Assembly (NCBI RefSeq): GCF_002775205.1
Contig: NC_036456.1
Location: forward strand, 23,511,968 to 23,575,967
Reading direction: 5' to 3'
Origin: Xiphophorus maculatus
Taxonomy: Eukaryota; Chordata; Actinopteri; Cyprinodontiformes; Poeciliidae
Length of the DNA stretch: 64,000 nt
Made by a program: the position numbers and the translations under genes. The notes beneath the pieces were generated by a model, which made no database searches, was not told the DNA's origin, and saw only the letters and a list, made by a program, of their open reading frames with translations. Position 1 is the first letter of the stretch, and the number at the start of each line of letters is the position of its first letter. This document shows, piece after piece, positions 59,061 through 64,000 of this stretch.

Positions 59061-60725
59061 ATGGCTCACAGAGGAGGTCGGCTGGAGAAAATCTCCTGCT
59101 CCATCTGTCTGGATTTCCTGACGGATCCTGTGACTATTGCGTGTGGACACAGCTACTGCATGATCTGTATTAAACAATCCTGGGACACAGATGAGAAGAA
59201 AGTCTATAAATGCCCTCAGTGCAGGAAAACATTCACACCGAGGCCTGTCCTGGTGAAAAACGTCATATTAGCAGAGTTGGTGGAAGATCTGAAGAAGACT
59301 GGATTCCACTCTGCTCCAGCTGATCACTGCTATGCTGGACATGAAAATGTGGTCTGTGATGTTTGTAGTGGTAGGAAGATGAAAGCTGTCAAGTCCTGCC
59401 TGGTTTGTTTGAATTCCTTTTGTGAGAATCACCTTGAAACTCACAATGACGACCCTGAATTAAAGAAGCACAAGTTGGTGAATCCACCCAAAGAGCCGCT
59501 ACACAGCATCTGCTCTCGTCATGATGAGGTGATGAAGATCTTCTGTCGCACTGATCAGCAGTGTATCTGTTACCTCTGCTTAATGGATGACCATAAAGGT
59601 CATGAAACAGTTCCAGCTGCAGCAGAAATGGCTGAGAAAAAGAAGAAGCTCCAGGAGAGTCGACAACAAATCCAGCGGAATATAGAGGACCAAGAGAAAG
59701 AAGTGGAGCTGCTTCAACTGGAGGTGGAGGCCATCAATGTCTCTGCTGATAAAACAGTGGAGGACAGTGAGAAGATCTTCACTGAGATGATCCGTCTCCT
59801 CCAGGAAAGAAGCTCTGATGTGAAGCAGCAGATCAGATCCCAGCAGGAAACTGAAGTGAGCCAAATTAAAGATCTTCAGGAGAAGCTGAAGGAGGAGATC
59901 GCCGACCTAAAGTGGAAAGACGCTGAGCTGGAGCAGCTCTCAAACACAGAGGATCACAACCAGTTTCTCCTCAACTACACTTCCCTGCCAGACCTAAGTG
60001 AGTTTATACACTCACAGGGCATCTATATGCATCCTTGGAAAAACTTCAAGGATGTGATAGCAGCTGTGTCAAAGCTCAGAGATCAACTGCAGGATCTTCT
60101 GGCAAAGACTCGTACAAACAGGTCCGTTAAAGTCAGCAAGGTGGAGGTTTTAAAGTCAGAACCAGAACCAAAAACCAGAAATGAGTTCTTAAAATATTCA
60201 CAAGAAATCAGTCTGGATCCAAACACGGTGAACACAAAGCTGCTATTATCTGAGGGGAACAGAAAAGTAACGAGAAAGAATAAAAAACAGTTTTATCCAG
60301 ATCATCCAGACAGATTCACTGGTCACTTTCAGGTCCTGAGCAGAGAGAGTCTGACTGGACGTTGTTACTGGGAGGTGGACTGGAGAGGAGACAGAGTTGG
60401 AGTAGCAGTTTCATACAAGAACATCAGCAGAGCAGGATTGTCAGAGAAATGTGAGTTTGGAATGAATGACATGTCTTGGTCATTTGACTGCCGAACAAAG
60501 AGTTACACAATTTATCACAACAGAGTTGAAACTCCAGTACCAGGTCCAGTTTCCTCCAGACTAGGAGTGTACCTGGATCACAGAGCAGGTATTCTGTGTT
60601 TCTACAGCGTCTCTAAAACCATGACTCTCCTCCACAGAGTCCAGACCAGATTCACTCAGCCGCTATATGTTGGGATCTGGCTGTTTTATGTTGACTCTTC
60701 TGCTGAGTTCATTAAGGTTAAATAG
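59061..60725 (+). CDS. finTRIM/TRIM25-like E3 ubiquitin ligase E (most divergent copy)
   Basis: Single exon, 554 residues; start ATGGCTCAC after ACTGAGAGGTGAA. RING C13, C16, C28, H30, C33, C36, C51, C54, with TIACGHSYC in place of [10 protein letters not shown]-box1-like (HENVVCDVCSG) and B-box2 (LMDDHKGH) keep their ligands. The coiled coil (about 185-298) differs most from the others (IEDQEKEVELLQLEVEA, KEEIADLKWKD), as does the segment before PRY (FIHSQGIYMHPWKNF). PRY ISLDPNTV; SPRY RCYWEVDWRGD and RLGVYLDHRAG. It is intact. It seems to have escaped the homogenisation of the coiled-coil region seen in A-D. Confidence 0.93.
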   Translation: MAHRGGRLEKISCSICLDFLTDPVTIACGHSYCMICIKQSWDTDEKKVYKCPQCRKTFTPRPVLVKNVILAELVEDLKKTGFHSAPADHCYAGHENVVCDVCSGRKMKAVKSCLVCLNSFCENHLETHNDDPELKKHKLVNPPKEPLHSICSRHDEVMKIFCRTDQQCICYLCLMDDHKGHETVPAAAEMAEKKKKLQESRQQIQRNIEDQEKEVELLQLEVEAINVSADKTVEDSEKIFTEMIRLLQERSSDVKQQIRSQQETEVSQIKDLQEKLKEEIADLKWKDAELEQLSNTEDHNQFLLNYTSLPDLSEFIHSQGIYMHPWKNFKDVIAAVSKLRDQLQDLLAKTRTNRSVKVSKVEVLKSEPEPKTRNEFLKYSQEISLDPNTVNTKLLLSEGNRKVTRKNKKQFYPDHPDRFTGHFQVLSRESLTGRCYWEVDWRGDRVGVAVSYKNISRAGLSEKCEFGMNDMSWSFDCRTKSYTIYHNRVETPVPGPVSSRLGVYLDHRAGILCFYSVSKTMTLLHRVQTRFTQPLYVGIWLFYVDSSAEFIKVK

Positions 60726-63700
60726 TCAGCAATGATCTGAGGTTAAAATCTGTACTTTAGTCTCATTCACCGTAAACTCAATGTCATTTCTTCACTGCTC
60801 AGATCAGCTGTCTTTATGGAGCCACTTCGTCATTGTTTTTTGTTGATGTTGGGTCTTGTCCCGTCTCTCAAATTAAACTTTATCATAGCGAGTTATTTTT
60901 GACAGTCCAGACTGTTCTGTGGTTCTGTTAGTATGAAGCCAACTTCTGCTCCATTAGACTCTGTTTTTAGGCAAAAAACAATCATGAAGGTTAATCACTT
61001 TTTTCTTTTTTAGTAATCAGTGGTTAATTGCATTGTTTAGTTCTGATTGTTATATTGTGTGAAGACTGAGACTGAAACTGTGTTTATCCTGTTAATGATT
61101 AAATCTATGACGTGTCGGGAAACTGAGCCGACTGCATGCGGCGTCACATGGAGTCTTACATCTGTCTGAATAGAATCCTTCTGATGTAGAAAAACCAACG
61201 ATCAGATCGACTGTGGTCACGGACACGTGGCCGGACCCTGGAGTCAGATTATGATAAATGTAGTTTTTCTAAAAATGCTTTGCAGATTCAGTGTTTTGAG
61301 TGAATCTCTGCTGAATCTTATTTGGTTTTTCCTGCCATGTGTGATTCAGGCTTTAATATTTCAAAGTGAAGAATATTAAATTGTCAGTAATGCAGACTTG
61401 GTGTCTAAATGCGCAGACACTGGTCAGTTTTAGATGTGATTTATTTTTTTATATGACTTTTAATAAACTATCACTCACTGGGAAAAGTGTAAATGATGTA
61501 AATGAGAATTTAGATTCAATTGAATTTACTCATAAGTGATCGAATTACGTTTTATTTTGGTAAGCTGTGAAATTGATTGATATATGAAAATGTTCTGTGT
61601 AAATTAAGTAAATTTTGATCAAATTCATTTGTACCTTCAATGAAATGAAGCTTAAAATCAATAAGTACACTTAAGATTTTCAATCAAGTTTATCATCTTT
61701 AGTGGCTGCAGACCCTTGGCAAAAACAAATCTGTCTTTGTTTTTTTTTTAAAAAGTCACAAAACATTATTTTCCAGCATTTGTTTATCTATGCAAATCAA
61801 AAACCTGAAATGGAATAAAAAATGTTAAGATCTACTTTGATTTGTTTAAACATTAAGCTGTAACTAAGAATTGTTTTTAGACACAAAGTGTAAATTTTAT
61901 TGAAATCTTAATTCTTAGTTTAGTTTGTTTAAAAGAAAACTTATTTGAATAAACTCTTACCAAAAACACGTCTAGTTGATTATTGAACCATCTTCTTTTA
62001 CTTATTTATATTCCAATGACATGACATTTCAGGATTAATAAATAAATGAGCTGGTTGCCTACATGCAAAAAGGCGCAAAAACAAAACCTGTAACCAGAAT
62101 CCTGCTTGCATGACCAGGGAAAAGGCACGTATGTGGAAATGAGTGAGTTTTTGTTGAATGGATGTATGTGAGCGAGTTGTCATGACTCTGGGAGAACATT
62201 GGTCCAGACAACAAACAGGAAGTAAAGAATAAAAACTGGTAACACTTTATTTGACAGGGTGTGAATAAACCTGACATGAAACGAACATGAAGGAGACTTT
62301 ATGAATAACTGACTGTTGTTATGAAGTGTCATTTGGTAAATAATGACACTTTAATGCAAAGTTGCCACTTTTAATGGACTTTTAATGCAACTTTTAAAGC
62401 AACTTTTTGTTAAAAGTGTCATTTTTTACTGAATGACGCTTCATGACATCAGTCATAGACATTCATAAAGACTCCTTCATGTTCATGACAGGGTCATGTC
62501 AGGCGTATCCACACCCTGTCAAACAAAGTGTTGCATAAAAACCATAAGCAAACTGCTCTGGTTAACAGTAAAGAGATTTTTCATTGGGATTCATTACCAC
62601 ACCCACCTCACATATTCACAAAAGAATCGGAGTCCCAATGAAACAAGAGACTTCCCATCGATACAGAAAGCGGACTTTCATTGGACACATTCGCTCACAA
62701 ACACAGACAGGAAGTTTAGATCTCACCCGAAGTGATTCTTAGGACAAATGTGCTTCACATGTGAAACATGGAGGTTGGGAGAAGCTGTGAAAATGACCAA
62801 ACTGTGGGAGAAACTGATCTGTTTCCAGCACCATCCTGCTGAAAAGCAGAAGACTTCAGACATACTTAAAGTCTCTCTGAGTGACACAAAGTTCAAACGC
62901 TGAGTGTTGATTCTGTTGGATCGGTCCTGCTGGACTTGTTTGACCAGAAACAAGAAACATAATGTTGTAATGTAACTTATACAAAAGTGACGATCTATTA
63001 AAGTTTGTTTAAATTAAACGTGGAGACTTACCTTGTTTACTTGCTTCAGAAGATTTCTTACCCTTTGAGTTGTTCAGTTGGAGGTTCAGAGGTCACCTTT
63101 TATTCAGAAGTTGATTTTAATTGTATTTCCTGAGTGTTTCTTTTTCTCAGGAACCTGTAATGTTCCTGGGCTTTTTATTAATGTTTCTGTTGCTGCGTCT
63201 GAAACCCAGGATGTTTATTCGGATCATGTTGCTTGGTGCTGAACGGGCCCTCGGAGTGAGCAGCGGTTTGGGGATGTAGATCTTTGGCCACCATTATAGC
63301 AAATTAGAAATGCTTTTAAAAGACACATGAATACAGCATTTAATGTGAGATTCTTTTATGGTTGAAAAGAAATGATCTGTGTAGTCGTCACAGTGAATAT
63401 TAAATGGTTTATCCTGTTCCAAAAGAAAGCTTTGATAAGTTTCTATGTTTCATATCAGAAACAAACTGTTTTGTTGAATAAAATATTTTTATTCTAAATT
63501 TCCTAGGGGTATGAATATGTTTAGGCTAAACTCTTTCAGGAAATATACTCAAGAGTTAAACACACCTTTTGGAAATGAGTCAGTCTTAAAACACGTCTTC
63601 TTCCTGCTTTGAGAGAGATATTCCAGATTTTCAACATTTCTTTACTCATCTATAAAGCCTGTGAGTAATTAAGACCTGCTGAGAGTCAACAGTCGTCTGA

Positions 63701-63729
63701 TTTAAACGTCGTTGCTGCTGAGAGGTCAA
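60726..63729. other. Intergenic between finTRIM E and F
   Basis: Begins with a TRIM-type 3' flank (TCAGCARTGATCTGAGG). Holds a hAT-type MITE (62237-62534) and a block at 62750-62900 matching 49500-49620 upstream of C. The last 200 bases (CTTCTTCCTGCTTTGAG, ACCTGCTGAGAGTCAACAG) match the C promoter. No gene seen. Confidence 0.5.
62237..62534. mobile_element. hAT-type MITE, 298 bp, 8-bp target duplication
   Basis: The left end GGTAACACTTTATTTGACAG and the complement of the right end GCAACACTTTGTTTGACAGG form inverted termini of about 24 bp. It is flanked by ATAAAAAC on both sides (62229-62236 and 62535-62542). The interior has further inverted AAGTGTCATT words. No coding capacity. Confidence 0.8.
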
Positions 63730-64000
63730 ATGGCTCAGAGAGGAGTTTGTCGGGAGGAAATCTCCTGCTCCATTTGCTTGGATCTACTAAAGAATCCGGT
63801 GACTATTCCGTGTGGACACAGCTACTGTAAGAACTGTATTAAAACATACTGGGATGAAGAACATCAGAGGAGAATCCACAGCTGCCCTCAGTGCAGGAAA
63901 ATGTTCAGATTTAGGCCTATCCTTGTGAAAAACATCATGCTAGCAGGACTAGTGGAGGATCTGAAAAGGACTGGACTACAAGCTACTCCAGCTGACCACT
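63730..64000 (+). CDS. finTRIM/TRIM25-like E3 ubiquitin ligase F, cut by the window end
   Basis: The first 90 codons of a further copy, starting at ATGGCTCAG after GCTGAGAGGTCAA. A complete RING is present: C13, C16, C28, H30, C33, C36, C52, C55 (SYCKNC where the others have a hydrophobic residue at that Lys). It runs on through [10 protein letters not shown] towards the B-box and leaves the window in frame. The upstream region is homologous to that of C. Whether the rest of the gene is intact cannot be seen. Confidence 0.88.
   Translation, partial: MAQRGVCREEISCSICLDLLKNPVTIPCGHSYCKNCIKTYWDEEHQRRIHSCPQCRKMFRFRPILVKNIMLAGLVEDLKRTGLQATPADH

Overview
The window looks like nuclear DNA of a teleost fish, probably a percomorph. 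The evidence is a spliced Tec-family kinase gene with vertebrate exon phases, a tandem cluster of single-exon finTRIM/TRIM25-like genes of a kind known from fish, and fish-type MITEs, a CACTA-like element and a LINE tail. I cannot name the species.

Layout. 1-4.1 kb: the last seven coding exons of a Tec-type tyrosine kinase (closest, from memory, to TEC), plus strand, with its upstream half outside the window. 4.1-7.0 kb: AT-rich non-coding DNA with palindromes and small repeats. 7.06-8.6 kb: a broken two-exon ENDOD1-like secreted nuclease gene; its intron holds an older repeat split by a hAT-type MITE with a perfect 8-bp target duplication. 10.8-12.55 kb: finTRIM gene A. 13.3-39.3 kb: a 26-kb higher-order repeat array. 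39.3-44.0 kb: a CACTA-like DNA transposon carrying remains of a spliced zinc-finger/SAMD3-like gene. 45.4-64.0 kb: finTRIM genes B, C, D, E and the start of F, all plus strand and 3-5 kb apart.

The array is the most unusual part. Blocks of 7-14 copies of a 129-bp unit (about 108 copies by hand count) alternate with a roughly 1-kb linker; together they form head-to-tail units of 1.9-2.8 kb. The linker has a perfect palindrome, a CpG-dense 190-bp block and, in most copies, a hairpin whose arm is repeated inverted near the other end of the unit. The edges of the array coincide with the unit ends. This resembles a rolling-circle (Helitron/Helentron-like) non-autonomous element with an internal minisatellite that has amplified head to tail, but no transposase is present and the assignment is inference. 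Because 129 is divisible by three, the minus strand stays open for up to 409 codons; I read this as a by-product of the period and not as a gene.

The finTRIM genes encode RING, two B-boxes, a coiled coil and PRY/SPRY, the architecture of ubiquitin E3 ligases of innate immunity. Their coiled-coil DNA is almost identical between A, B, C and D while the RING start and the PRY-SPRY junction loop differ, which suggests gene conversion in the middle and diversification in the recognition loop. Gene A has a Glu/Ser tract of about 30 residues in exactly that loop. Shared upstream and downstream blocks show that flanks were duplicated with the genes: D pairs with E, C pairs with F, and the sequence just left of the array matches the DNA downstream of D.
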